DNA of 64,000 bases. It comes from Pantoea cypripedii. GTDB taxonomy: Bacteria; Pseudomonadota; Gammaproteobacteria; Enterobacterales; Enterobacteriaceae. Shown piece after piece: positions 1 to 8,069 of the stretch (positions are counted from its first letter, which is position 1; the number at the start of each line of letters is the position of its first letter). The stretch covers positions 1 to 64,000 of the forward strand of contig NZ_MLJI01000001.1 of NCBI RefSeq assembly GCF_002095535.1, given 5' to 3'. The notes under the pieces are model-generated. The model had not been told where the DNA came from and ran no database searches. It saw nothing but the letters and a program-made list of their open reading frames with translations. Position numbers and translations under genes: made by a program.

Positions 1-1245
1 ATCCACGACACGCTGCGCGGCCAGGTGGACTACGGCTATGACGCCGAAGGCCGCCTGCTGAAGCATTACGAAGCCCGGCAGGGCCACGCCAGCCGCTGGT
101 TCCGCTACGATGCTGCCGACAACCTGGTGGATGAGGAGCAGGCTTCCGTCGCGGTGAGGGATAACCGTCTGCGGCAGTGGCAGCAGCTGTTGATGAAATA
201 CGACGCGTGGGGCAACCTCATCCGTCGCCGCAGCGGCCAGTATGAGCAGCAGTTTACTTACGACGCGGAAAACCGGCTGATAACCGCCAGCGGCAGCGGC
301 CCGCAGGGTCAGTTTACCGCGCAATATCATTACGATGCGCTGGGCAGACGTACGCGCAAGGTGGTGAACAGCGGACAGGCTGAGCAGGAAACCCGCTTTC
401 TGTGGCAGGGCTATCGCCTGTTACAGGAGCAGCAGGCGAACGGCAACCGCCAGACCTATGTTTATGACCCGGCAGAGACCTGGAGCCCGCTGGCGCGTAT
501 CGACCATCAGCAGGATACCGCGCAGGGAGAGATATTCTGGTTTAGCACGGACCTGAACGGTGCGCCGCTGGAGGTGACGGATGCCGGGGGTGCGGTACGC
601 TGGAGCGGGCAGTACGGCAGCTTTGGCGAGGTCAGCAGGCAGACGGAAGGGTTTTACCGCCTGTCCGGGCTGACGTCGCTGCATCATCAGCCGCTGCGCT
701 ACGCCGGACAATACGCCGACCGGGAAACCGGACTGCATTATAATCTGTTCCGGTATTATGACCCGCAGGTGGGACGGTTTACGGTCCAGGACCCGATAGG
801 GCTGGCGGGGGGAGAAAACCTTTACGCTTATGCGCCGAATCCGTTCGGTTGGATCGATCCGTTAGGTCTGAATGCATGTGGTCCAAATAAGAAGACTACA
901 TTTGAAGGGGTAAGCCGCCGTGATGCATTCAGGCAGGCTAAACGTGATGCAGGAATACCGAATTCTCAGCATCCATTTGAAGTAAGTAGAGCAAGATTAG
1001 GTGATGGGTATGGTGATTTTGTACGTAATAAGAATGGAACACCTATTGAGACACGACAATATCATTTTAAAGGCGAGGATGGTGCGACCATCGTTATCCA
1101 GGAGCATAGCTTAGGACATGTAAAAGCAACACCGTTACATGGCGCTGAGCCGCACTTCAATGTAAGGCCAATATATCCTGAAACCAATAAAGTACTAGAT
1201 ACAGGTAGCGTTTCAGGAACGCATGGACATTATAATTTCCCCTGA
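1..1245 (+). CDS. Rhs-family protein, C-terminal part with HNH/Endo VII-type toxin tip (partial, runs off left edge)
   Basis: The reading frame is open from the first base, so only the C-terminal 414 residues of a large Rhs/YD-repeat protein are visible. YD repeats (such as YDAEGRL and YDALGRR) lead into the conserved core end GRFTVQDPIGL...NPFGWIDPLGL (about bases 772-870). In the family this is where an internal protease releases the toxin tip. After DPLGL the base composition becomes AT-rich, as expected for a swapped-in tip. The tip has the residues EHSLGH, PHFNVRP and a terminal HGHYNF, which resemble the HNH/Endo VII nuclease toxins with an EHHH signature. Such proteins are usually delivered by type VI secretion for competition between bacteria. 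The nuclease call is inferred from motifs. The next gene is the likely immunity gene. Confidence 0.85.
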   Translation: MHDTLRGQVDYGYDAEGRLLKHYEARQGHASRWFRYDAADNLVDEEQASVAVRDNRLRQWQQLLMKYDAWGNLIRRRSGQYEQQFTYDAENRLITASGSGPQGQFTAQYHYDALGRRTRKVVNSGQAEQETRFLWQGYRLLQEQQANGNRQTYVYDPAETWSPLARIDHQQDTAQGEIFWFSTDLNGAPLEVTDAGGAVRWSGQYGSFGEVSRQTEGFYRLSGLTSLHHQPLRYAGQYADRETGLHYNLFRYYDPQVGRFTVQDPIGLAGGENLYAYAPNPFGWIDPLGLNACGPNKKTTFEGVSRRDAFRQAKRDAGIPNSQHPFEVSRARLGDGYGDFVRNKNGTPIETRQYHFKGEDGATIVIQEHSLGHVKATPLHGAEPHFNVRPIYPETNKVLDTGSVSGTHGHYNFP

Positions 1246-1252
1246 GGTGAAA

Positions 1253-1642
1253 ATGTGGTTCGATAATGCATTACATAAAGAAAAAGTGGTTCACATGTTG
1301 GGAGGTGAACTTTGTGTAGATTGCGCTGAATTTCAAGGATTTTATTTTAATGAAATATCTTCTCTGAAAGTTTATTTAATTGTTAGGGGTATTCCTAAAA
1401 TCCATCCTAAAAAGTGGGATGAAAAAAGAAGTAATGCCATTGCATTAACTTTAGGTTTTGTAGGGATAAAGAAATTTAAATCCGAAGGAAATAGGATTAA
1501 TTTTATCTGCTCTCCAAAAATTGATAGCACTGTTGGGAATGCAGTCATTAGAATTGAGAATGAAAACTTCAATTTTTTCTGTGAGGCAGAATTCCTGGAT
1601 ATAGAAGGAATAACACCTTACAACGATGAACGGTGGGATTAA
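1253..1642 (+). CDS. Probable immunity protein for the Rhs toxin (Imm50-like)
   Basis: This gene encodes 129 acidic, AT-rich residues directly after the Rhs stop codon. The ATG at 1253 has a good ribosome site (GAGG at 1244-1247, five bases of spacing) that overlaps the Rhs stop codon, so it is preferred over an in-frame ATG at 1223 inside rhs. Position immediately behind a polymorphic toxin is the main reason to call it an immunity gene. The pattern of an N-terminal W...AL, then P...P..W followed by alternating strands, recalls the Imm50 family, but this is from memory and uncertain. It would act in the cytoplasm by binding the nuclease tip. A terminator follows about 60 bases downstream. 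Confidence 0.6.
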   Translation: MWFDNALHKEKVVHMLGGELCVDCAEFQGFYFNEISSLKVYLIVRGIPKIHPKKWDEKRSNAIALTLGFVGIKKFKSEGNRINFICSPKIDSTVGNAVIRIENENFNFFCEAEFLDIEGITPYNDERWD

Positions 1643-1704
1643 AATGATTTCACCATACTTAAAGTAAATGAATGACAATCCATTGTAATCACATGCTAAT
1701 AATA

Positions 1705-1740
1705 CCCGAAAGAGAGATGGATAATTCTTCCGGGTTTTTA
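1705..1740 (+). terminator. Rho-independent terminator after the Rhs immunity gene
   Basis: CCCGAAAGA (1705-1713) pairs with TCTTCCGGG (1726-1734) with one mismatch and is followed by a run of T. It resembles the next terminator at 2220-2256, which fits a history of duplicated toxin/immunity cassettes. Confidence 0.65.
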
Positions 1741-1756
1741 TTTTATCCGTCCAGGG

Positions 1757-1858
1757 TCACTTCAGGTAGTTTGGTTCGATCCTGATCGTGACCACTTCTC
1801 CGGTCTCAAGCCCTGCCTCATTCAGCCACTTTCCCGCGATGTTGAATTGAGTAATCAT
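1757..1858 (-). pseudogene. SymE-like toxin remnant (C-terminal 33 codons)
   Basis: On the minus strand a 33-codon frame starts at ATG 1858 and ends in TGA at 1757. It reads MITQFNIAGKWLNEAG then LETGEVVTIRIEPNYLK. The GKWL.EAG...G..V.I pattern is the C-terminal core of the SymE family of small SOS toxins, which often lie at rhs loci. The N-terminal part is missing, so this is probably a decayed fragment. It could still be expressed as a short peptide, but no good ribosome site is visible. Confidence 0.6.
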
Positions 1859-1884
1859 AAAGTATTTAGAAGGGAGTGATGGTT

Positions 1885-2214
1885 ATGTTGAAAGAAAATG
1901 AAGAAATAACCCTTACCGGACAAGAAGCTATCAAGATCCTCTCTGAGGTCGAATATATCCTTATATCTCTGAGGAATATTGCGCGCTATTACTACAATAA
2001 GCCAAATGAAGAAATAAGTGATGGTGATAAATTAAAATACCATCAGGAAACAAGCGATTTTATTGATGATAATAAAGTTACTCATCGCTTAGCCTCTATT
2101 AGAAAAATAATATCTGAGAAGTTTAATAGTGAACTAGGTGATAATGATATGGATGATATTGAAAGAGAAATAGAAAAATTAGAATACTGGACTAAGCCAA
2201 AAATATCGTCGTGA
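1885..2214 (+). CDS. Small acidic protein of unknown function, possible orphan immunity gene
   Basis: This gene encodes 109 residues, AT-rich, predicted mostly helical and strongly acidic, with no signal peptide or membrane segment. ATG 1885 is chosen because AAGGGAG at about 1870-1876 gives suitable spacing. GTG 1876 and ATG 1879 are in the same frame and would overlap the ribosome site. I do not recognise the family. It lies in the rhs downstream zone, between a SymE relic and a terminator, where displaced immunity genes often remain. That context is the only hint to its role. Confidence 0.55.
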   Translation: MLKENEEITLTGQEAIKILSEVEYILISLRNIARYYYNKPNEEISDGDKLKYHQETSDFIDDNKVTHRLASIRKIISEKFNSELGDNDMDDIEREIEKLEYWTKPKISS

Positions 2215-2219
2215 AGACT

Positions 2220-2256
2220 AGCCGGAAGTGATCTGAATGATCCTTCCGGCTTTTTA
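2220..2256 (+). terminator. Rho-independent terminator
   Basis: AGCCGGAAG (2220-2228) pairs perfectly with CTTCCGGCT (2243-2251) and is followed by TTTTAT. The remaining bases to 2451 hold no gene that I can support. Confidence 0.75.
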
Positions 2257-2451
2257 TCTTCAGCCGCCAGCCGCCGCCGTAAGAATCAGGTACTCTGTCT
2301 CCAGGATGCAACCGCCACCCCCTCCCTCAAACTGGCGAGTTATCGTTATTTATTGGCCTTACGCATAAACATAGCCATTTGCGGTTTTTTTATAATCCTC
2401 CTGACTGACCGGATTCAGGCCCGGTTTTGCCTGACAGCATCGGGAGGAAGT

Positions 2452-2847
2452 ATGGATATTAACGTGACCTTCATGCATCAGTTGCTGATCTGGATTGAAG
2501 CGAACATCGACCAAAAACTGATTCTGGAGACCGTTGCCCAGCGGGCGGGGTATTCGCAATGGCACCTGCAACGTCTGTTTCGCCGTTATACCGGCCTGGC
2601 GCTGGGTGCCTATATTCGTGAGAGGAAGTTAACCGCCTCGGTGATTGAGTTGCTCAGTGGCAACACACCGTTGATGCACATCGCTTTGCAGTTCGGTTTT
2701 GATTCGCAGCAAACCTATTGCCGTACATTCCGCCGCATGTTCAATCTGCCACCTGGCGCGTTTCGTCGTAAATATCAGCACAGTCTGCCGCCGATGGATG
2801 GCCCGGCTAGTCTGTTGATGCTGCATTCGCACGGTCAGCAGGTGTAG
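2452..2847 (+). CDS. AraC-family regulator, short MarA/SoxS type
   Basis: This 131-residue protein consists almost only of the two-helix-turn-helix AraC DNA-binding domain. The motifs GYSQWHLQRLFRRYTG in the first half and FGFDSQQTYCRTFRRMFN in the second match the MarA/SoxS/Rob layout (MarA is about 127 residues). ATG 2452 is chosen because GGGAGGAAG lies just upstream; the open frame extends further 5' without a ribosome site. Short AraC proteins of this type control efflux, porin and stress genes and bind DNA as monomers with no ligand domain. Its end overlaps the convergent gene by 41 bases. Confidence 0.8.
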   Translation: MDINVTFMHQLLIWIEANIDQKLILETVAQRAGYSQWHLQRLFRRYTGLALGAYIRERKLTASVIELLSGNTPLMHIALQFGFDSQQTYCRTFRRMFNLPPGAFRRKYQHSLPPMDGPASLLMLHSHGQQV

Positions 2848-3655
2848 CAAAGTATTTGCCCGGTGTTGATCCAAAGGCGTTGCGGAACGCACTGATATAG
2901 CTGCTGACATTTTCAAATCCGACCTGCCATGCCACCTGCTGCACACTCTTTCCGTCGGCGAGTTCCTGCAATGATTTCAGTAAACGCGCAACCTGACGAT
3001 ACTTTGCCAGGCTCATGCCGGTGGCGCTGGCCCAGTGGCGGCTCAGGCTGCGCGGGCTGAGTCCGGCCCAGCGCGCCAGCTCCGGGCCGGTACGCGCGTC
3101 GGATGGGTCATCCATCAGCTGGCGGGCAATCTGCAACAGACGCGGGTCCTCAGGTAACGGTAAGGTAAGCGGCTGGACCGATGCCTGGTAGAGTTCATCG
3201 AGAAAGACCTCGCTCAGCCGGTTGTAACGATCGCTGCCCCAAAAGTCCGGCGACAAGGTCGCCAGCCTTTCTGCCAGTGGCTCCAGCAGTGCCGGACAGG
3301 CTAATAGAACCGGACGATCCGGCAAGGGTGTCGCCAGCGCCTCATCAATCAGCACCGTCCAGCCTGTCACGCGCCCCGGCCCGACGATGGCGTGTTCAAA
3401 GTGCGGCGGAATCCAGCCTACCAGCCGCGGCGGATTGGCGAAGATGCCAGAGGGCGTGTTGACCGTCATTAACCCCTGTTTCAGGCAGTAAAGTTGCCCG
3501 GCGGCATGCTGATGGGTGTGGCTTTCGCGATCCAGTTCTTTGGAGAGTGACACGGCAATGACTTTGGGCGCATCCGGCTGCATCAACCGCTGACGCAGAT
3601 CGTCCTGGCGTGGGTCGTCAGCGAAGGGGATGTTATCGGCAGGGCTAAATAGCAT
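2807..3655 (-). CDS. AraC-family regulator with N-terminal cupin-like sensor domain
   Basis: This gene encodes 282 residues. The first half (with HTHQHAAGQLYCLKQG) looks like a cupin-type ligand domain. The C-terminal 100 residues form an AraC double helix-turn-helix (LARWAGLSPRSLSRHW and VAWQVGFENVSSYISAFR). ATG 3655 is preferred because AGGA lies eight bases upstream; an in-frame start at 3697 would fall in the satellite att repeat. No ligand or target can be named. Its start lies only 27 bases from the satellite insertion point, so its promoter region may have been replaced by the island end. Confidence 0.78.
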   Translation of the reverse strand: MLFSPADNIPFADDPRQDDLRQRLMQPDAPKVIAVSLSKELDRESHTHQHAAGQLYCLKQGLMTVNTPSGIFANPPRLVGWIPPHFEHAIVGPGRVTGWTVLIDEALATPLPDRPVLLACPALLEPLAERLATLSPDFWGSDRYNRLSEVFLDELYQASVQPLTLPLPEDPRLLQIARQLMDDPSDARTGPELARWAGLSPRSLSRHWASATGMSLAKYRQVARLLKSLQELADGKSVQQVAWQVGFENVSSYISAFRNAFGSTPGKYFATPADRANAASTD

Positions 3656-3681
3656 GAGGTGTCCTGGGGTGAAGAAGGCAA

Positions 3682-3703
3682 AGTGGCGGAAGATCACAGG
3701 AGT
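3682..3703. repeat. Satellite att site, distal to selC
   Basis: The 22 bases match 15327-15348 exactly (core GGAAGATCACAGGAGT) and diverge on both sides. They are a copy of the 3' end of selC and mark the far end of the integrated satellite. Confidence 0.92.
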
Positions 3704-3760
3704 GTGATTTTGTTGTTAATAATTGATTATTAGTGATTTTAATGTGTTATGGTAATCATA

Positions 3761-3781
3761 TACCCCCATAAGTACCCCCAT
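3761..3781. promoter_or_regulatory. Candidate integrase arm-type sites, left end
   Basis: TACCCCCAT occurs at 3761-3769 and again at 3773-3781, twelve bases apart. The same nine bases occur inverted next to the integrase gene at 15217-15225. Short repeats on both sides of the att core are typical of arm sites bound by a P4-type integrase. This is inferred from position and sequence only. Confidence 0.5.
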
Positions 3782-3874
3782 TTAAATGATGTTTTTGATG
3801 ATAAGTGGTCTATTTTTTCTTCTAACCCGAACAACTGTAGACATTAATGTGTATTGATGCTTTCCGATGGGATG

Positions 3875-3904
3875 AAAATATAAAAGCCCATTTAACATGG
3901 GCTT
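3875..3904 (-). terminator. Probable terminator of the PHP-ATPase gene
   Basis: AAGCCCAT (3884-3891) pairs with ATGGGCTT (3897-3904). Read on the minus strand, the hairpin is followed by TTATATTTT. It lies about 115 bases beyond the stop of the cargo gene. The rest of 3704-4021 is AT-rich with no gene seen. Confidence 0.55.
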
Positions 3905-4021
3905 ATGGATGAAGAGATTTAAATGGAAGTTAATCAATATTGTAAAGTCATCAATCTAACCAATTGAAATGCAATGACTTATCATTTTTTTCTATTTTTG
4001 GTACAAAATTTTATACATTAG

Positions 4022-6775
4022 CTAGGAATTAATGATTCTTCTGTACCTCTGGTGGAAAGCATCCCTACCTCCTTCCATAATCTCACAGATTGCATGACGA
4101 ACCGCACGTTCCTGTAGACATCCATTTGATGAGGTTTTAGTAAGCCCTGTCTGTTGGCTCAGGGCAACAACCAGCTCAGAATCACCATTAACAACAATAT
4201 TAGCATTGTGGGTAACAACTAAAATTTGTCTATTTTTCTTGTTCTCTTTTATTTTTCTAACGATTAATTCGTAAATAAGTTGGTTGTCTAAATCATCCTC
4301 GGGTTGATCTAGTATAAGAGGATCATTGCCATAAGATAATAGGAAAGCGAGCACTGTGGCCGCTTTTTGCCCAGCGGATCCTTGCGAAATGTCTTTAAAC
4401 CGTTTGCCATCACGAAATTTTACACTAATAGCATCGTTGGGGAACCATCCTATGAGAAGATCAATCATCTCATCAGGAATGTTACTCCTAAGATCTGAAA
4501 AACGCTTTCCAATACTGACACCTAAGATGTTATCTAGTGTTTTATCAAAAAAGGGTTTTTTTAATTCGCCAATCAAACTGATAATTTCATCTTGATTATC
4601 ACCTTTTTCTTTTATTTTGTTGTGGAGAACGTTAAGGAATCCTTTTTCTTCATCATTATAGATTTCATTTGAATAAGTAGCGTCGTTTCTTCCGATTACA
4701 TTTCTGAACCCACTGTCTAAATGTTGGTTGTCTCCACAAAATTCAATATTTACTTTTATACTACCATCATTAATATTTAACTTACTTAAGAAGATCTTGC
4801 GTTTTTCTGTTATTTCCTTTCTTAGCTTGATAAGCTCTCTGTAACTATTTGAAATTATTTCATTATTTTTCTTTATTTTTTCCTCGTCAAGGGTTATTTT
4901 GCCAAGTCGTTCATTAATAACCTTTCTTGAGGCAATGAGTGGGCCATAATCACTAGGGTTTTTTATTCCACTTTCTTGTAGGGAACTAACTAAATCATTA
5001 TATTGTTTTTTGCTGTTGTTTATCTCATTGGTTAAATTTGATGTGTTAAGCCAATTTTTAAATGCATTTATTTCATTATTGCTTTCTTTGATGAGATTGT
5101 TAATGGCTAGAGTGTTTTCATTGAGTTTTTTTTCAAGTTCACTGAATTTTGAAATGAACTCTCTTCCATTTTCTGTAGTTTCAAATATATTTTCGTAATC
5201 TGTTTTAATATCCTGTGTGGTTGATAATTGTTGTTCAAGTGTTGAGAGTGTTTCAACTTTTGAATTTACCAATTCTGTTGCTTTGCTGCTTTGAATTATA
5301 GCTTTTTGATAGTTGGAAAAAATTAAACTGTGACCTGATTTCTCAATTGAGTTTATCTTCTGGTTAGTATCATTTAGTTGTCCTTGAAGAGTCCCTTTAG
5401 TAGAAATGTTTGATTTTAGTTCCCTGACCTCTCTCCTGTGTTGTAGTAAACTCGAGAGTTCTTTATGCCACCTATATTCCCATTCTTGAAAATCAACGTC
5501 TGATGATTCGTCTATCAACTTTAAAAGATAATTTGGGGATTTTGATATTTCATAAATTTGTTTTTGGCTAAATATCTTAACAGGGAATCGGCTTGCAACA
5601 TCGCCTTCTTCTGAAATTCTATTTTCACCATCCATCCTGTATATTATGCTTCTTTTATTCTTGAAGTCCCATGATAATATATAATCTACATTTTCTTTTT
5701 TATAGCCAATGATTATTTCTGTTTCATCCAAAAAAACTCCATCATCATCTTTTGTTTTTGCTTTTTGGGCAAGTTTAGAATAAGACTTGAACAAGTCATC
5801 GTTGGATGTTAATTGAGATAATTCATTTTCTCTGCAAAGAGCAGTTCTCAGAAATTCCAAAATAGTAGATTTACCACTTCCCCTTCCGCCGATGATACAG
5901 TTTAACCAAGGGTGGAAGTCTATTTTAAATTCTTCATTCCTTCCACAATATTTAGTTCCATTTATTCTTATCGATGTTATTCTTTTATCGGAGTATATAT
6001 TTGGGGAGTCCTTATGTTGGTCAGATCTTTTAATTGAATCCTTACCATCCAATAGTGCTAATTTTAAACCTTCAATAGAAGGCATACCCATCTTGACCCA
6101 TGTATAAGAACGTCCGACTTTATTCGGATGATGAGCATCTGAACCTAAAACTTCAGGCAAGTTGATACCCAGATTGATATATCCCTTTAATGGACTGCTA
6201 TCAGGCTGTTTTGCTTCATATTCAGCATGTGTTCTGATGACTTCAACAGCAGAAGCATTATTGAGGATTTGATTCAAAGTTGAGCCTGATTTATGAACTA
6301 AGCAAAGCCCACTCGGTTTGTCAATGTGCGCGGGAATTGCAACTCCGTCTCTTTTTATTATTATGTCAATAACTTCTTGAGGGCTGCATTCCGTAACTGC
6401 ATCACTGTCCCCTGGCTTTCCATTGTATTTAACCTCACCAATTATCTGTGCAATTGAACTGCTAGTCTTGTTAGGGTCAAAAATACCTAGTATATGAATA
6501 TTACCATGACTAGAAATTTCAACGCCGGGGAAAATGAAAATTGAGTACCCTTCTGACCTCAATGTTTCTGCTTCGATTTTTAGTTTGTCAATCCATTCAC
6601 CAGAGTTGTGATCAGTTACTGCAATGCATTCTATGCCTTGGCTAATATAATCCATCAGCCATTGTCGGGGTGTCATTGAAGCTTTGATTTCGTGATCTGA
6701 CTTCCCGTAATCCATTGAGACTGGTGTGTGAGTATGAAAATCAAATTTCCACCATTTTGACCCTATGTACTCCAT
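4022..6775 (-). CDS. PHP-phosphoesterase / SMC-like ATPase fusion (TrlF-like), candidate antiviral cargo
   Basis: This 917-residue protein has two parts. Residues 1-250 form a PHP metal-dependent phosphoesterase domain with the motif HTH (14-16), TDHN (54-57), E86, H150 and SDAHH (212-216). From about residue 265 there is an SMC/RecF-like ATPase: Walker A GGRGSGKST (296-304), a long charged coiled-coil region, a signature SQGSAGQ (797-803), Walker B LILDQPEDD (820-828) and THN (855-857). This matches the TrlF-type family of PHP-ATPases, whose function is not well described. ATG 6775 follows GGAG with nine bases of spacing. The gene is much more AT-rich than its neighbours and sits alone between cos and att, the cargo slot where P4 relatives carry defence genes. 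A nucleic-acid-sensing ATPase that controls a nuclease is the natural guess, not shown. Confidence 0.82.
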   Translation of the reverse strand: MEYIGSKWWKFDFHTHTPVSMDYGKSDHEIKASMTPRQWLMDYISQGIECIAVTDHNSGEWIDKLKIEAETLRSEGYSIFIFPGVEISSHGNIHILGIFDPNKTSSSIAQIIGEVKYNGKPGDSDAVTECSPQEVIDIIIKRDGVAIPAHIDKPSGLCLVHKSGSTLNQILNNASAVEVIRTHAEYEAKQPDSSPLKGYINLGINLPEVLGSDAHHPNKVGRSYTWVKMGMPSIEGLKLALLDGKDSIKRSDQHKDSPNIYSDKRITSIRINGTKYCGRNEEFKIDFHPWLNCIIGGRGSGKSTILEFLRTALCRENELSQLTSNDDLFKSYSKLAQKAKTKDDDGVFLDETEIIIGYKKENVDYILSWDFKNKRSIIYRMDGENRISEEGDVASRFPVKIFSQKQIYEISKSPNYLLKLIDESSDVDFQEWEYRWHKELSSLLQHRREVRELKSNISTKGTLQGQLNDTNQKINSIEKSGHSLIFSNYQKAIIQSSKATELVNSKVETLSTLEQQLSTTQDIKTDYENIFETTENGREFISKFSELEKKLNENTLAINNLIKESNNEINAFKNWLNTSNLTNEINNSKKQYNDLVSSLQESGIKNPSDYGPLIASRKVINERLGKITLDEEKIKKNNEIISNSYRELIKLRKEITEKRKIFLSKLNINDGSIKVNIEFCGDNQHLDSGFRNVIGRNDATYSNEIYNDEEKGFLNVLHNKIKEKGDNQDEIISLIGELKKPFFDKTLDNILGVSIGKRFSDLRSNIPDEMIDLLIGWFPNDAISVKFRDGKRFKDISQGSAGQKAATVLAFLLSYGNDPLILDQPEDDLDNQLIYELIVRKIKENKKNRQILVVTHNANIVVNGDSELVVALSQQTGLTKTSSNGCLQERAVRHAICEIMEGGRDAFHQRYRRIINS

Positions 6776-6876
6776 AAAGTTTATCTCCGTAAGTAATTTT
6801 GCTGTGAATGCCTCTAATTTTTTAACAAAAGGTATAATTTAATAATAAGATACTGAAGTGCACTCTACTGCGCGCA

Positions 6877-6895
6877 ATGCTATCCCCGCCACGCC
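6877..6895 (-). other. Candidate cos (cohesive end) site of the satellite
   Basis: Read on the minus strand, these 19 bases begin GGCGTGGCGGGG and continue ATAGCAT. By memory the P2/P4 cohesive end is GGCGAGGCGGGG followed by AAAGCAC, so 16 of 19 positions agree, and the following TGCGCGC also fits. It lies downstream of the ogr/delta gene, where P4 has cos. It would be cut by the terminase of a P2-like helper. The rest of 6776-7063 shows no gene. Confidence 0.7.
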
Positions 6896-7063
6896 TGCCC
6901 GCTTCATGCACCGCTTTTCATGCGGGTGAATGATTATGCTCAGACCGCGCCAGACAGGCTGCTGTGTGTGCCTCTGGCCGGTGAAAACTTCATGCAGATC
7001 CATGCACCCTATGCATGCATACTATTTATACTCGCCAGTATTCAGAAAATCTTCAGGTTTTTG

Positions 7064-7094
7064 ACAAAAAAATCCCCGCCGGATGGCAGGGATT
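7064..7094 (-). terminator. Terminator after ogr/delta
   Basis: AATCCC-GCC (7071-7080) pairs with GGC-GGGATT (7085-7094) around one mismatch. On the minus strand it is followed by a run of seven T. It ends the sid-delta late operon. Confidence 0.7.
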
Positions 7095-7110
7095 GAACCG
7101 AATATTGTTA

Positions 7111-7359
7111 TCAGTGCCGGAATGCAGAACCGTAGCGTCCCAGCGTCTGAGGTTGCCGCTGGGGCGGCGGTGGCGGTGGAGCCGGGGGCTGTTCCGGCTC
7201 TGGTGGCCGGGTGATGACTTTCACGATATTTTCATGCGTCTTGAAGGTACTGGAGCATTCCAGGTTGGTGCACTGATGGTAAGACTCCTTTACCTGTTCA
7301 GAAAGATAGCGACTGCTTTTAACGTGCGAAGAATGGCGGCAGAACGGGCAGCGCATCAT
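7111..7359 (-). CDS. Ogr/Delta-family late transcription activator
   Basis: This 82-residue zinc-finger protein has cysteines at 4, 7, 30 and 35, that is C-X2-C-X22-C-X4-C, the spacing of P2 Ogr. P4 Delta contains two such domains; this protein has one, followed by a proline-rich tail of unusual composition. The family binds upstream of P2/P4 late promoters and RNA polymerase to switch on late genes, including those of the helper. The start overlaps the sid stop (ATGA), so translation is probably coupled. Confidence 0.88.
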   Translation of the reverse strand: MMRCPFCRHSSHVKSSRYLSEQVKESYHQCTNLECSSTFKTHENIVKVITRPPEPEQPPAPPPPPPQRQPQTLGRYGSAFRH

Positions 7360-8069
7360 TGTTTATTCTCCCTCTGCGCGCGTTTTGCTTTCAGTTGATG
7401 CAACAGCTTATGTACAGCAACCGGGCTGTTGTACAGGTGCATATCCACGCCGGTCAGTGCAGGACGGCGCAGTCCTATTTTTGTCAGTACCGGTTCGCCT
7501 TCCATATCCAGCGTTGCTTTATCCGCTGCACGGGTCAGCAGTTCCCCCACCTGACGGCCCAGAATGACTTCTGGTTCTTCATGGAAAGCGGCAGTCTGCT
7601 GACCGCTGTCACTGAGCTGCATTGCCATCAGTTTCAGTTTGATCCCGCGCAGCAGCTTCGGACTGATGTTGCGCATAGCTGAATCCCACTGGCTTTCGGC
7701 ATAAGCGGTGAACGCGGAACGATGCGCATGGACATACTGTCGGGCGGTAGAAACGGCATTAGTCATCTGGCCCTGTTTTTCCAGCTCCAGCTCTTCAATC
7801 AGCGCCGTGAATTCGTCGGCCAGCTCCTTGCTGGCGATACGCTGGCTGTGCTCGGCGCGCATTTCCGGCGTAATGGCACCACGCAGGCTGCGAAAGCGCG
7901 TGCGCCAGTTACTTTCCGCCTCCTTTCCACTTTCTATGGCGTCGTTACGTTCCTTTTCGCAACGGGTTATGGATGAATTAATCTCGTTGAGTTTCAGCAT
8001 CTGCGCGGTGTGCGCTGCTTTTTCCCGGCTGAATGCTTCAATTTGCTGTGCAACAACGTCGGTGGTCAT
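7356..8069 (-). CDS. sid: Capsid size determination protein Sid-like
   Basis: This 237-residue, highly helical protein is similar along its length to P4 Sid (about 244 residues): the block WRTRFRSLRG...TPEMRAEHSQRIASKEL and the C-terminal GEPVLTKIGL correspond to P4 sequences as I remember them. Sid forms an external scaffold that makes the helper build small T=4 capsids that fit the satellite genome only. ATG 8069 is chosen for GAGGGAG upstream and for length; an in-frame extension to 8126 lacks this. It is first in the late operon with ogr/delta. Confidence 0.82.
   Translation of the reverse strand: MTTDVVAQQIEAFSREKAAHTAQMLKLNEINSSITRCEKERNDAIESGKEAESNWRTRFRSLRGAITPEMRAEHSQRIASKELADEFTALIEELELEKQGQMTNAVSTARQYVHAHRSAFTAYAESQWDSAMRNISPKLLRGIKLKLMAMQLSDSGQQTAAFHEEPEVILGRQVGELLTRAADKATLDMEGEPVLTKIGLRRPALTGVDMHLYNSPVAVHKLLHQLKAKRAQRENKQ

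Noticed and set aside
3682..3703. Second partial tRNA gene at the satellite end
   Set aside because: Only the 3' 20 bases of selC are present; it is the duplicated att core.
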